Positions 30,586 to 38,867 of a stretch of DNA of 64,000 nucleotides are shown here, piece by piece. The notes below the pieces were generated by a model. It was not told where the DNA came from. It did no database searches and saw only the letters and a list, made by a program, of their open reading frames with translations. Source of the DNA: a virus. Where the stretch lies: positions 1 to 64,000 of the IMG/VR virus record IMGVR_UViG_3300028837_001398; one strand, given 5' to 3'. Every line of letters begins with the position of its first letter. The stretch's first letter is position 1. The position numbers and the translations under genes are program-made.

Positions 30586-31952
30586 CAGTTCTCCTTGTCA
30601 GCGGCGGCCTGCCGATGATGAGCGATAGCCTCTTCGCGGGTCGGAAAGGACGGTCCGTTGTCGATGCTGTATCCCACCGTCACGCTCTCTTTGATCTCGG
30701 TAGGCCCAGGACGTTCCTGTGTCTCCTCTGGCTCGATCACGTCAGGGGCCTCATCGTCCTCCACTACCTCGACCAGCCGTCGGCGCACCAGTTCGTGGGC
30801 GCTCGATGCTGAAAGTTCCAGCACATCGCCCCGCTTCGCCCTGCCCGCCAGCCTCCGCAATGCCCGCACTTTCACTGTGCCATCCTCCTCCATGTTAGTT
30901 ACTGGCGCGTCGCTGGCTCGGGCTCCACTCATCGCCCTTTCCCGCCACTCGTCAGTTATTCTGATGAGTTCACCCTCGAGACGGTCCAACTGCGGTGTCG
31001 GCCCAAGTTCCGCTGATCGTTTCAGCGCGGCCGCCGACGCTTCGGCATACGCACGCTCATCATCCAACATCGTGATGGCATCAACCCACTGCTCGGGCTT
31101 GTACCGATCACAGAAGGTTCCCGCCTCCCCGAGCGACTCCACCAGCCCCGGCGTCGGATGGGCGATTGTAGGGATGCCGCTTGCTGCCGCTTCTATGCCG
31201 ATCCTCCCGTAGCTCTCGGTCCACCAGCGCATTCCGGGTGTGCCCAGGTCCTGGCTTGGCATAAGGACGATGCGCGCCCTCTGGTAAAACTCCCGCGGGT
31301 CAAGGCAGTGCTCCATGATCTCGGCGTTCGGGGGAACACGCTTCGGCACAGCCTGCGCGCCCCAGCCGCCCTTCACGGCGAGGAACTTGTGGTCCGGCAT
31401 TCTCCTCGCCAGCTCCCAGAACAGAGCGCCCCCCTTCTCGGCGCAGAAGTTGACCAGGACCATGCGGTCGCCCGTCTTCTCGACCCGATAGTCATCCGGG
31501 TAGATCAGGGGATACAGGACCATCGCGTTGTCGTCGCGCCCATTCTTTCGGGCCTCATCCATGACCCACTCGGCGTTGTAGATCGCGAGCTGGACCTGCC
31601 TCGGCTTGCACTTGTACAGGGCTAGCTGCCCCTCGTCGTGCACCAGGTGGGCCAGGGGTTTCCTGTAGGCCTTGCACAACGCGAGCGCCTCCGTCGTGGC
31701 TTCCCCCTGGGTGATGATGATATCCGCCTCCAAGTACCGCCTTCGCTTGGCCACTGGTAAGGGCGCGGAATAGACATCCTCGATCCCGAACTGGCAACCA
31801 CCGTGCGAGCGCGTGGGCTCCAAAGAGCCGCGCTGGAGCATCAGCCCAACGCTGTGCCCGCGCCGGCGCAAGGCATCTAGCGTCAGACACATCGTCACCA
31901 CGCCGCCGCCCCAGCCCCAGCCCAGGTGATACATATGCCCGAGAATCCTCAC
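30585..31952 (-). CDS. Glycosyltransferase (GT4-like) fused to a small phage head-region domain
   Basis: A 455-residue protein. Residues 1-340 form a GT-B glycosyltransferase: a G-W-G-W-G-G-G-V nucleotide-binding start, then L-V-H-D-E-G, R-I-V-L-M-P-S-Q-D-L near 210, and G-R-I-G-I-E-A-A-A-S-G-I-P-T near 235-248, the family 4 donor-sugar motif. From about 355 a short domain begins with V-K-V-R-A-L-R-R-L-A and G-D-V-L-E-L-S. In many phages this is a separate small protein next to the capsid genes. The tail ends T-V-G-Y-S-I-D-N-G-P-S-F-P-T. It likely transfers sugar to a virion or host target. Confidence 0.85.
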   Translation of the reverse strand: MRILGHMYHLGWGWGGGVVTMCLTLDALRRRGHSVGLMLQRGSLEPTRSHGGCQFGIEDVYSAPLPVAKRRRYLEADIIITQGEATTEALALCKAYRKPLAHLVHDEGQLALYKCKPRQVQLAIYNAEWVMDEARKNGRDDNAMVLYPLIYPDDYRVEKTGDRMVLVNFCAEKGGALFWELARRMPDHKFLAVKGGWGAQAVPKRVPPNAEIMEHCLDPREFYQRARIVLMPSQDLGTPGMRWWTESYGRIGIEAAASGIPTIAHPTPGLVESLGEAGTFCDRYKPEQWVDAITMLDDERAYAEASAAALKRSAELGPTPQLDRLEGELIRITDEWRERAMSGARASDAPVTNMEEDGTVKVRALRRLAGRAKRGDVLELSASSAHELVRRRLVEVVEDDEAPDVIEPEETQERPGPTEIKESVTVGYSIDNGPSFPTREEAIAHHRQAAADKEN

Positions 31953-32530
31953 CCTGACTGCCTCCTCAGAATCGCCATCCCGTATCGAATCTCATAGGTG
32001 TACCGTTTCGTCGCCAACAGCTTCTCCCGAATTGCCCGCGCCACGCCCCACTCCTCCGTCGCCGCGTCGTGGAAAGCCATGACGCCGTCAGGGGCAATCC
32101 GCGGGCTCCACACGTGGATGTCGCGGCATACCCCCTCGTAGCTGTGGTCCGAATCCACGAAGAGCAGCCCCACCTCGCCGTCCAGTTCACGCGCCGCCTG
32201 CTCTGTGTCGACCTGCAACGGGAGAACTTGGCTGCTTAGGCCCAGGGACCCAATGTTGTCGACCCAGGCGATCTTCACCGCGGGGTCAGCATACTGGGGC
32301 CACGGTGCCTGCTCCCACAGGTCAACCGAGTAGACCAGGGCCATCCCGCCCACCCGCGCTCCAGCGCCCAGGTAGCAACTTGACTTGCCCTTGTAGGCGC
32401 CGATCTCGACGATGATCTGTTCATTGCTGACCGCGCCCGCCAGTTCGGCGAGGATTAGACCCTCTTCGGCCAATATCTCCCCGTGGACCTCGGCAAGTCG
32501 TTGCTCCATCTCGGGGGTGAGTCGGCTCAC
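31949..32530 (-). CDS. SAM-dependent methyltransferase (class I, Methyltransf_24-like)
   Basis: A 193-residue enzyme. It starts at the GTG overlapping the upstream TGA (GTGA). Motif I is V-E-I-G-A-Y-K-G-K-S-S near 48-58. The acidic loop S-V-D-L-W is near 79, D-S-D-H-S-Y-E-G-V near 130, and V-M-A-F-H-D-A near 153. This pattern is typical of O-methyltransferase-like enzymes in surface-glycan loci. It lies between the glycosyltransferase and two more methyltransferases, suggesting sugar methylation. The substrate is unknown. Confidence 0.85.
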   Translation of the reverse strand: MSRLTPEMEQRLAEVHGEILAEEGLILAELAGAVSNEQIIVEIGAYKGKSSCYLGAGARVGGMALVYSVDLWEQAPWPQYADPAVKIAWVDNIGSLGLSSQVLPLQVDTEQAARELDGEVGLLFVDSDHSYEGVCRDIHVWSPRIAPDGVMAFHDAATEEWGVARAIREKLLATKRYTYEIRYGMAILRRQSG

Positions 32531-33132
32531 TTCCGTCTCCTGAACCACGCCGAGAACGGCGGGACGAACTCGATCTCGTCCCAGTCGCCACTCGCCATGA
32601 TCTCCTCCCCGATAACCCGGTCCACGCCGGGCCACGCCGGACTCCTCGCATCGTGCATGAGCAGGATGCCGCCCCGCACGACATGCGGGAGCCACGCCTT
32701 CGTATCCGCCAACACGTCCTCGTACTCGTGTCCAGCGTCGATTGCGAGCAACCCGATAGACTGTTCCCAGTCCTTCGCCGCTGCCAGGCTCTCGGAACGT
32801 ATCAGGGTGACCAAGTGGCCCACACCGAACCGCTCGGCAAAGCCGCGTGCCACCTTCTCGTTCCGCGGGTCATCGTAGGTCGGCCCCTGACCGCTCGGCC
32901 GAAGGCCGAACAGGTCGATGCCGTAGACATCGACGCCATGCCCGAAATTGGAGCCGGACGCAAGGCTGCAGATGCCCTGCCCTCGCAACACCCCGATTTC
33001 GACGATGACGTTCGGGGGTTCGACCTCCATCGCGTACCGGAGTTTCGATTCGCATTCCGCCCGCGGCCCGCCTCCGATGATCTCCAGAAAATCGAGTGCG
33101 TCCTGCACCTCGTCAGTTTCTATCGCTGTCAT
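32527..33132 (-). CDS. SAM-dependent methyltransferase (class I), second of three
   Basis: A 201-residue enzyme starting at the ATGA overlap. Motif I is V-E-I-G-V-L-R-G-Q-G-I near 45-55, with Y-G-I-D-L-F near 71. A-I-D-A-G-H-E-Y-E-D-V lies near 128 and I-L-L-M-H-D-A near 150. It is clearly related in layout to the neighbour at 31949-32530 (same D-x-H-x-Y-E motif), so the two may be old duplicates acting on different hydroxyls. The substrate is unknown. Likely part of the glycan-decoration set. Confidence 0.85.
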   Translation of the reverse strand: MTAIETDEVQDALDFLEIIGGGPRAECESKLRYAMEVEPPNVIVEIGVLRGQGICSLASGSNFGHGVDVYGIDLFGLRPSGQGPTYDDPRNEKVARGFAERFGVGHLVTLIRSESLAAAKDWEQSIGLLAIDAGHEYEDVLADTKAWLPHVVRGGILLMHDARSPAWPGVDRVIGEEIMASGDWDEIEFVPPFSAWFRRRK

Positions 33133-33860
33133 TGCCGCCTCACAAAATAGGAGTAGCCATCCCATCCGATGGCCGTCGCGTCTGACAACGTCTCGACGAC
33201 GCGCCCGCCTGCCTTCTCCAGCAGGCCAACAACCTTGCTGCGCTCAATCCCATACATGTCCATGCGGGGGTAGTCGTCCTCATCGACTGCTGTTCCGACC
33301 GGACCCCACTGTTCGCTGTCCTTGCCACTGGCCTTCCGCGTGCTCGGGAGCTGGAAACACAGGAGCCCTCCCGGCGAGAGCACACGCAGGAACTCCACTA
33401 CATAGGGCTCAATCAGCCCTGGTGCCATGTGCTGAAGCGTATTGCGGCTCAGCACGAAGTCGAAGCGCCCGCTCGAACACACGGCAAGTCCGCTGGACAG
33501 GTTCACCACGTAGGCGACATGCGGTTCGACCGTGTGGCTCCTGGCTATCCCGATCATCGTCGGAGAGATGTCCACACCCACGACGCTCTCGAACCGCCGC
33601 GCCAGCGGCCGCGTCAGCCTCCCCACACCACAGCCAAAGTCGAGCGCCGTGCCGCGGGGAAATGCCATCCCCCGCTTCCCCAACTGCCGCATGAGCCGCG
33701 TTATCTCGCGTTCGCCGATAGTGTAGATCGCCTTCAGCGTCCACCGACGCCCCTTGTGGGCCGGGTCGGTCCATACCGCCCACAATGGGTCGCGGTCGGC
33801 GAGGCGTTCCCACTTTGCCTGCAGATCGCGCAGGTAGGTTGTCGAGTCGTCTGCGGTCAT
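33129..33860 (-). CDS. SAM-dependent methyltransferase (class I, type 11/25-like)
   Basis: A 243-residue enzyme. Motif I is A-L-D-F-G-C-G-V-G-R-L-T-R near 71-83. V-V-G-V-D-I-S near 92 and F-D-F-V-L-S-R-N-T-L-Q-H near 132-143 complete the Methyltransf_11/25 pattern. It differs in type from the two methyltransferases that follow. It is the first gene downstream of the major capsid gene, separated by a strong GC hairpin. Probably a small-molecule or sugar methyltransferase; target unknown. Confidence 0.88.
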   Translation of the reverse strand: MTADDSTTYLRDLQAKWERLADRDPLWAVWTDPAHKGRRWTLKAIYTIGEREITRLMRQLGKRGMAFPRGTALDFGCGVGRLTRPLARRFESVVGVDISPTMIGIARSHTVEPHVAYVVNLSSGLAVCSSGRFDFVLSRNTLQHMAPGLIEPYVVEFLRVLSPGGLLCFQLPSTRKASGKDSEQWGPVGTAVDEDDYPRMDMYGIERSKVVGLLEKAGGRVVETLSDATAIGWDGYSYFVRRQ

Positions 33861-33875
33861 TCCCTATGGTTTCCC

Positions 33876-33917
33876 GGGAGCCGGCCGGTGAAAGGATGGA
33901 AAGCCCGGCCGGCTCCC
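33876..33917 (-). repeat. GC hairpin after the major capsid gene
   Basis: gggagccggccgg (33876-33888) pairs perfectly with ccggccggctccc (33905-33917), 13 bp, 16-nt loop, without a U-run. It lies 30 bp beyond the capsid gene stop and may stabilise the capsid mRNA 3' end or reduce read-through to the methyltransferases. Confidence 0.75.
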
Positions 33918-33946
33918 ATTCCCCCTCACAGGAGGCGGAGCAGTCG

Positions 33947-35248
33947 CTAGCTCCCAGAACCGGAGAAGGTTCCGAGCACGATCGCCTCCGGGCGGTAGAC
34001 AGTCAGCGCCAGCCGTTCCTCCGCCAGGATGGCGAGCAGGTTCTTGATGAAGAAGTCGCTGTGCTGGTCGGAGACCCGCACCATGGCTTCCTCGCGGTCC
34101 CAGATGGCAGCCGCGAGATTGAAACCACCACAGGCAAAGCTGAGTTCGTCGATGGCCTGCGAGACCACGACGGGCATACCCCAGAGTCGGCGCTGTCCGG
34201 TTTCCTGGACACGCGCCCAGATGTACCGCCCGTACTCGTCCTTGAGCAGTTCGATGTCCTCCCAGTCGTTCGGATGCAGAACCACGCCAGATGCCGGGTA
34301 GCCGGCAATCTCGGCAAGCGTCACCGCGCGCCGAATCACGTCGGCCTTCGTGTCATCCTCGTCCGCGTCGCCCTGCGCGATGGTCTGGATATCCTCATCG
34401 GTGAGCAGGCCCGTGAGATGCGCACCGGTCCCGTCCCCGTTCAGGAGTTCGTCATCCTCTGTCAGTGCCAAGCCGTACACCAGACGGGTGTCGATGTAGG
34501 CCTGGAGCTGAGCTGCATCGGCGAGGATCTGCCGAGTGACAGGCAGCCAGTGGGCGATAGTCCGCACCGATACCGACTTGATCTCGAATGTCAGCGCGGA
34601 CTGCGCCTTCTCCGCGTTCTCGGCCGCCGCTGCCGCCGCGTTGGTGAAGCCGCTCTCACGCACGAACTCCACCGCTCCGACGGAAACCGGGTTCACCGGG
34701 AACAAATCGCGAACCCGGGGCTGGAGCTCTGGCGCTACCACGATCCCCGGTACGCGCTGCGCCGGGTACAGGTAGCCGCCCACGTTGCCCAGGGAGGTGC
34801 CGGTCAACTCACCAGCCTTGCGGGCACGCGGGAAGAACGACTTGACCTCGACCGCCTCGGACACCTTGCCGGTGTTAACGTTGAAGCCCGTGTAAGCCTC
34901 GGACCCCACGAACTGCTCGCCGATGCTCTTCTCTTCCTCGCCCAGCGCCTGCGGGAGCCGCTTTGCCGCGGCCTCCGCCTCGTCCAGTCGCTTGCTGGTA
35001 GCGGCCATCTGCTCGACGACCTCGTCCAGCTTGGCGCCCTTCTCTTCCACTAGGCGCCGCTGCTCCTTGAGCTCCTCCTTCGCTTCGGTCAATGCCTCGA
35101 TGGAGGCACCCGAAGTCTTGAGTTCCTCGACGGCCCCCTCAAGCGTCTCGACGCGCTCCAGCGCGGCCGTCACCTCGCCGACGCTCTTGTCGAAGTGGCC
35201 CTTGAGCTCCTCAATGCTCTCACCGATGTTCTTCAGTTCGTCTCCCAT
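33947..35248 (-). CDS. Major capsid protein (HK97 fold) with N-terminal scaffold domain
   Basis: A 433-residue protein. Residues 1-120 are a long charged coiled coil (E-S-I-E-E-L-K-G-H-F, then A-T-S-K-R-L-D-E-A-E-A), the delta/scaffold domain that the prohead protease removes. The HK97 fold follows: P-A-Q-R-V-P-G-I-V-V near 155, R-D-L-F-P-V near 175, the E-loop region, then the P-domain helix and G-V-V-L-H-P-N-D-W-E near 310, and L-W-G-M-P-V-V-V-S near 340, a strong capsid hallmark. The mature protein would be about 310 residues. The gene is bracketed by hairpins. Confidence 0.95.
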   Translation of the reverse strand: MGDELKNIGESIEELKGHFDKSVGEVTAALERVETLEGAVEELKTSGASIEALTEAKEELKEQRRLVEEKGAKLDEVVEQMAATSKRLDEAEAAAKRLPQALGEEEKSIGEQFVGSEAYTGFNVNTGKVSEAVEVKSFFPRARKAGELTGTSLGNVGGYLYPAQRVPGIVVAPELQPRVRDLFPVNPVSVGAVEFVRESGFTNAAAAAAENAEKAQSALTFEIKSVSVRTIAHWLPVTRQILADAAQLQAYIDTRLVYGLALTEDDELLNGDGTGAHLTGLLTDEDIQTIAQGDADEDDTKADVIRRAVTLAEIAGYPASGVVLHPNDWEDIELLKDEYGRYIWARVQETGQRRLWGMPVVVSQAIDELSFACGGFNLAAAIWDREEAMVRVSDQHSDFFIKNLLAILAEERLALTVYRPEAIVLGTFSGSGS

Positions 35249-35287
35249 CGTTTTCTCTTTCTCCCGCTCACTGGCGGGGTAGTCTGT

Positions 35288-35387
35288 GGCCCGGCCCCGG
35301 CCAAAGAGAAAGCCGATTCCTGCCTGTGCACAGGAACCGGCTTGGTTCTCTCTCGGCTCCGCCGATGATCAGTCGGGGGGCCGGGCC
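35288..35387 (-). terminator. Structured leader/terminator-like element before the capsid gene
   Basis: An 11-bp outer stem (ggcccggcccc 35288-35298 with ggggccgggcc 35377-35387) encloses a second hairpin (aagccg ... cggctt, 35310-35343, extended by ttcctg/caggaa and flanking gagaa/ttctc). The inner hairpin, read leftward, is followed by TTCTCTTT. It fills most of the 166-bp gap between the protease and capsid genes, where no other gene or promoter was seen. It could act as a partial terminator, a processing site or an antitermination target. Confidence 0.65.
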
Positions 35388-35414
35388 TGTTCTTTCGTTC
35401 TCATCCTATGCGGG

Positions 35415-36755
35415 CTAGCGTAGGGAGCGAGCGAATTCCTCCAGGTCATCCCTGACCCGGACTCCCTGCACGAACCTGGATAGGTCCGCCCCGATCTGCT
35501 TGAGCGCAGGACTGAGGGCCTCTCCGCCTCCGTTCGGCGAGGGCGGACCGTCATGGCCCGGCGTCGCGTCCCGGAGAGCCTTGAGGGCGTCAATCAGTTG
35601 CGTCAGATAGTCGGGGTTCGACAGGCGGCCACCGGTGATGTCATCGCGCATGGCCGCGAAGCGCCTCACGGCAAGGGCATAATCGTTGCCCTTCACTCCC
35701 GTCACTCGTGCGAGTCTGTTCATCCCCCAGGTGACGGGGGAATAATCCATCAGATGCACCTCGATGAGATCGCGGATCCCCGTCTCCTCATCCGTCAAGG
35801 CCTTCACGGTGTTGTAGCCGATGCTCATCTCCTTGACCGCACCATCGTGGAGAAGGACGAGCGCATCATTGCCCCTGCTCGTCCTGGAGATGTAGCTACG
35901 CGTGAAAAGACCAGACGAGTCCTCCTCGACCACCCGGGGTACACCTATCGGCCAGAACCAGTCATGCTGCCAGCAGAAGCGGATGTCCTCGAACGACTCC
36001 GCAAGGGTCTTCTCGAACATCCCGCGGTTCGCCCGGTCCTGGCCCTCGTCGACGTTGCCGAAGATAGAGACGTATGCCTCAACGATCCGGCCTTCCTCAT
36101 CCACCTTGAACTCACTGGGGTATGACTTGAACTCCATGCCGCCTTCGATGCTGGTGGCCTTGCTCTTCCAGGGTGCTTGCACTGTCTCGTCCTCCCACTC
36201 CCGCCGCATCTTCGCGTAGTAGCGGCCGATGTGCGCCTTGACCTTCGACGCGTCCGACTCCGGTATGTCCACGCCGCCGCGGGCCCCCTGTATTGCGGCT
36301 GCCGCCGCGAACACACCGCGCGGCACTGCCACCAGCGAGCCCTCGATCACGTCCGCAAACTGGAGCTTGTAGGCCCCGAATGTATCCGCGGCCCCACCAT
36401 CGAACCAGAAGAAGGCGCGGCGGTACTTGGCGTTCGGCTTCTCATCTGCCTCCGACCACTTGCGCACCCGCTTGTCGGCCGCGGTCTTATCCCAACGCCG
36501 GCCGCGGGGTCCCAGCGGCAGATCGCCAAAGGACGTAGCACCCTTGACCGTCACGGTGGCGCGGGCAGAGGCGCTTTCCAGTTCATCTTTCCCAACCATT
36601 GGCGTACCGCAGTCGGGACACTCCATCTCCGAGCACGCCACACCCCGCTCGTGCTCGGCTTCTGTCCCACATTCCGGGCAGACACACGTATCGGTCCCGC
36701 CGTCCCCCTGCCGCGGGCCGCCAACGCCGCGCCCGTCACCACGTCCCTTATCCAT
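35415..36755 (-). CDS. HK97-type prohead protease with N-terminal zinc-ribbon extension
   Basis: A 446-residue protein. The first 60 residues carry two C-x2-C pairs (C-V-C-P-E-C and C-P-D-C), a zinc ribbon not found in most prohead proteases. A middle insert (60-195) precedes the protease core from about 205 (E-F-K-S-Y-P-S-E-F-K-V-D-E-E-G-R-I-V-E-A-Y-V-S-I-F-G-N-V-D). It includes the catalytic His in C-W-Q-H-D near 262 and the Ser in K-E-M-S-I-G-Y near 312. The C-terminal tail is probably removed. It cleaves the capsid scaffold domain. It overlaps the upstream gene by 8 bp. Confidence 0.9.
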   Translation of the reverse strand: MDKGRGDGRGVGGPRQGDGGTDTCVCPECGTEAEHERGVACSEMECPDCGTPMVGKDELESASARATVTVKGATSFGDLPLGPRGRRWDKTAADKRVRKWSEADEKPNAKYRRAFFWFDGGAADTFGAYKLQFADVIEGSLVAVPRGVFAAAAAIQGARGGVDIPESDASKVKAHIGRYYAKMRREWEDETVQAPWKSKATSIEGGMEFKSYPSEFKVDEEGRIVEAYVSIFGNVDEGQDRANRGMFEKTLAESFEDIRFCWQHDWFWPIGVPRVVEEDSSGLFTRSYISRTSRGNDALVLLHDGAVKEMSIGYNTVKALTDEETGIRDLIEVHLMDYSPVTWGMNRLARVTGVKGNDYALAVRRFAAMRDDITGGRLSNPDYLTQLIDALKALRDATPGHDGPPSPNGGGEALSPALKQIGADLSRFVQGVRVRDDLEEFARSLR

Positions 36756-37683
36756 GCTTCTTCTCCTCTGCTGGCACCGACCTGTCGATTCCGCTCAGGT
36801 TGTGGCCGATGCCGCAACGCTTCAACACCATCGGGGCGAGGTCTATCTGTGCCGCCTCCTCTGATCGCAGGGAGTATGTGGATTGTTTCAGCGCCAGGAC
36901 ACCGCGCAAGCTCTCAGGCAAATCACTCCCGTGTCCCCGACCCCGTCCGTCTGGTTGCGCCGCTGCCGAGCAATCCAGCCCGTGATCCGAGAACACGATG
37001 GTGGCCTCCGGCTCAAGCGCATCGACGACATTCTCGACCGAATCCAGGATCCCAGCGATGATAGCGGCTCGCGCTCCCCCGTCCTGCATTGCCGAATATG
37101 CGTAGTGGCAGAGCCGGTCCAAGTCCATGATGCCGAGGAACGCCAGCATAGGCTCATGCCGGCGGACCCCCGCGATGAAGGTGCGTACAAGCCGCTCGCG
37201 CCGGTCCGCACATCCCTCAACGTGTTCTTTCGCCGCGGTCTGGAGCAGCTTCTTTCGCACGTCATTCCCTGCCACAGCCAGTTCGTGCTCGTTCGAGAAG
37301 TCCAGATCCTCGTAGCTCCACTGCTCCTGCGGCGGCTGCACGAAATGCTGACGGCCAGCAGGGTAGCCGCTGACCAGCACTCCCGCCGTGGGCCCGGGCC
37401 GTATCAGGAAGGGCCAGTTAACGATGACCAGCCGCCCGCCCGCAGCCTGCAGCCGTTCCCACAAATAGAGCGGCCGTTGCTTGCCTCTCCGCCCGAACTC
37501 GACATAGCTGTTCGGGTTTTCCGTCAGGCCCCACGTAGAAGCGTCCACCCCCGTCCCGAGGGTGTTCCATGCGAGCCAGCTGACCGGCTTCGGCGCGAGT
37601 AACGGGGCGACATCGAATCCGCGGTGCCTCAGCGCGCCGGACCATGCCCAGCTATAGCCGTCTATGCCAATCAGCAGAATCAT
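36748..37683 (-). CDS. Alkaline-phosphatase-superfamily phosphodiesterase-like enzyme in the head operon
   Basis: A 311-residue protein starting at the ATGA overlap. Superfamily motifs: I-G-I-D-G-Y-S-W at residues 5-12 (metal Asp), a candidate Ser/Thr nucleophile in W-N-T-L-G-T-G-V near 39-46, G-I-M-D-L-D-R-L-C-H near 182-191, and V-F-S-D-H-G-L-D near 229-236. There is no signal peptide, so it acts in the cytoplasm, unlike the anchored sulfatase at 16627. Related enzymes cleave or transfer phospho-groups on nucleotides, lipids or glycans. Its place between portal and protease genes ties it to virion assembly. Confidence 0.8.
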   Translation of the reverse strand: MILLIGIDGYSWAWSGALRHRGFDVAPLLAPKPVSWLAWNTLGTGVDASTWGLTENPNSYVEFGRRGKQRPLYLWERLQAAGGRLVIVNWPFLIRPGPTAGVLVSGYPAGRQHFVQPPQEQWSYEDLDFSNEHELAVAGNDVRKKLLQTAAKEHVEGCADRRERLVRTFIAGVRRHEPMLAFLGIMDLDRLCHYAYSAMQDGGARAAIIAGILDSVENVVDALEPEATIVFSDHGLDCSAAAQPDGRGRGHGSDLPESLRGVLALKQSTYSLRSEEAAQIDLAPMVLKRCGIGHNLSGIDRSVPAEEKKHG

Positions 37684-38867
37684 CGTTCGCCCCATGCCAG
37701 AATTGCTTCCCAGCGCTGGATCAGGGCCGCCTGCGCGTGTCCCCAGTACGGGTAGCCCCAGAAAGACTCAGGGGACCAGTCGGGCAACCACGCCCCCTCT
37801 GGCACCAAATATGCCTCCATGCGCGCAACATGCTCGCAGACGGCCTGCCACTGCCCTGGTGTCTGATCACCCACCTGCCAAGTGTCCCCAGCCCTCATAT
37901 CCACGGTGAAGCCCCGCCCCGAATGGGGACCGTGACCGAACGAGAACGCGGCCCTCCTGGACATCGCCGCCTCCAGCAGAACATTGCTGTTGATCGCGGC
38001 GACTGCCGAGCTCATGCGGAGCAGATCATGGATGCTCTCGTTGGCGGACAGCCACATCCCGCCCTTAGCCTCCACCTCCATCTTGCAGAGCCGCCGTTGC
38101 TCCGCGAACTCTGGCTCCCACTCGATTCCCTCAGATGCTGGATGCTGTTTCACGAGTACGGGCCCGGGCCAGGTTAGGCACTTGCAGATGAAGTCGCGCT
38201 GGCAAGCGAACTCGGTGTGCTGGTAGACAGCCGCCCCATCTGCTTCGAGCTGCATCGCTACCAACAGCGCCGGGCCTGCCTTGCAGAACTCCTGCACGCG
38301 TTCCGATGGCTTACCGCCCTGGTGATGCTTGCTCAGCCGCGCGTCGCGCCATAGATCGATGATCGCCTTGCCCCGCCAGCCCCCAACACGAACATGCCGC
38401 AGGCCATCCCATCCGCACGGGCCGGTCACGTAGCCGCCGAGCATATCGAAGATGCGCGTCTGCGGCAGCCACCCATGTTCACAGTGTATGACTGGAATCC
38501 CGCGCTCGCGCGCCAGTAGCGTCCACACAGCCTGATCGGCATTCCCACAGTTCCACAGCAGGATAGCTGCCGTTCGCTCCCGGTCCAGATACTCCCCGGC
38601 GGCGAACCAGAAGCGGGCCACGACATCCAGGATCTCGTCCTGGTCGGCCCCCGATACCTCGGATCGCCGCATTTCCTTCGGCGCTAGCCGGCGCAGGATG
38701 TCGTCTTCAACCTGCTTCCGCGGGCCGCCGCGCCACTCCCCGAGAAATGCCATTTGCACCACATGCTCGGCCGCGATCTCGGGCGGTATCTGCGCCATCC
38801 AATCCGCAGGCATGGGCGCTGGCGGTGGCCCCTCGGCGTGCCAGTCTATCGGGATAATGATCCTCAC
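37680..38867 (-). CDS. Capsular-polysaccharide-type glycosyltransferase-like protein
   Basis: A 395-residue protein; the GTG that overlaps the portal stop (GTGA) is used. The sequence resembles the KpsC/KpsS-like family that adds sugars such as Kdo to lipid acceptors: I-P-V-I-H-C-E-H-G-W-L-P near 125-136, V-L-V-K-Q-H-P near 235, and S-S-A-V-A-A-I-N-S-N-V-L-L-E-A-A near 285-300, where this family has its S-S-x-G-x-E-A-like motif. It has no membrane segment. Together with the downstream phosphodiesterase-like gene it forms a two-gene insert in the head operon. The exact donor is unknown. Confidence 0.65.
   Translation of the reverse strand: MRIIIPIDWHAEGPPPAPMPADWMAQIPPEIAAEHVVQMAFLGEWRGGPRKQVEDDILRRLAPKEMRRSEVSGADQDEILDVVARFWFAAGEYLDRERTAAILLWNCGNADQAVWTLLARERGIPVIHCEHGWLPQTRIFDMLGGYVTGPCGWDGLRHVRVGGWRGKAIIDLWRDARLSKHHQGGKPSERVQEFCKAGPALLVAMQLEADGAAVYQHTEFACQRDFICKCLTWPGPVLVKQHPASEGIEWEPEFAEQRRLCKMEVEAKGGMWLSANESIHDLLRMSSAVAAINSNVLLEAAMSRRAAFSFGHGPHSGRGFTVDMRAGDTWQVGDQTPGQWQAVCEHVARMEAYLVPEGAWLPDWSPESFWGYPYWGHAQAALIQRWEAILAWGER

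Noticed and set aside
33785-35053. 422-codon plus-strand frame
   Set aside because: Lies opposite the capsid gene, whose product is unmistakable; the frame is a codon-bias shadow.
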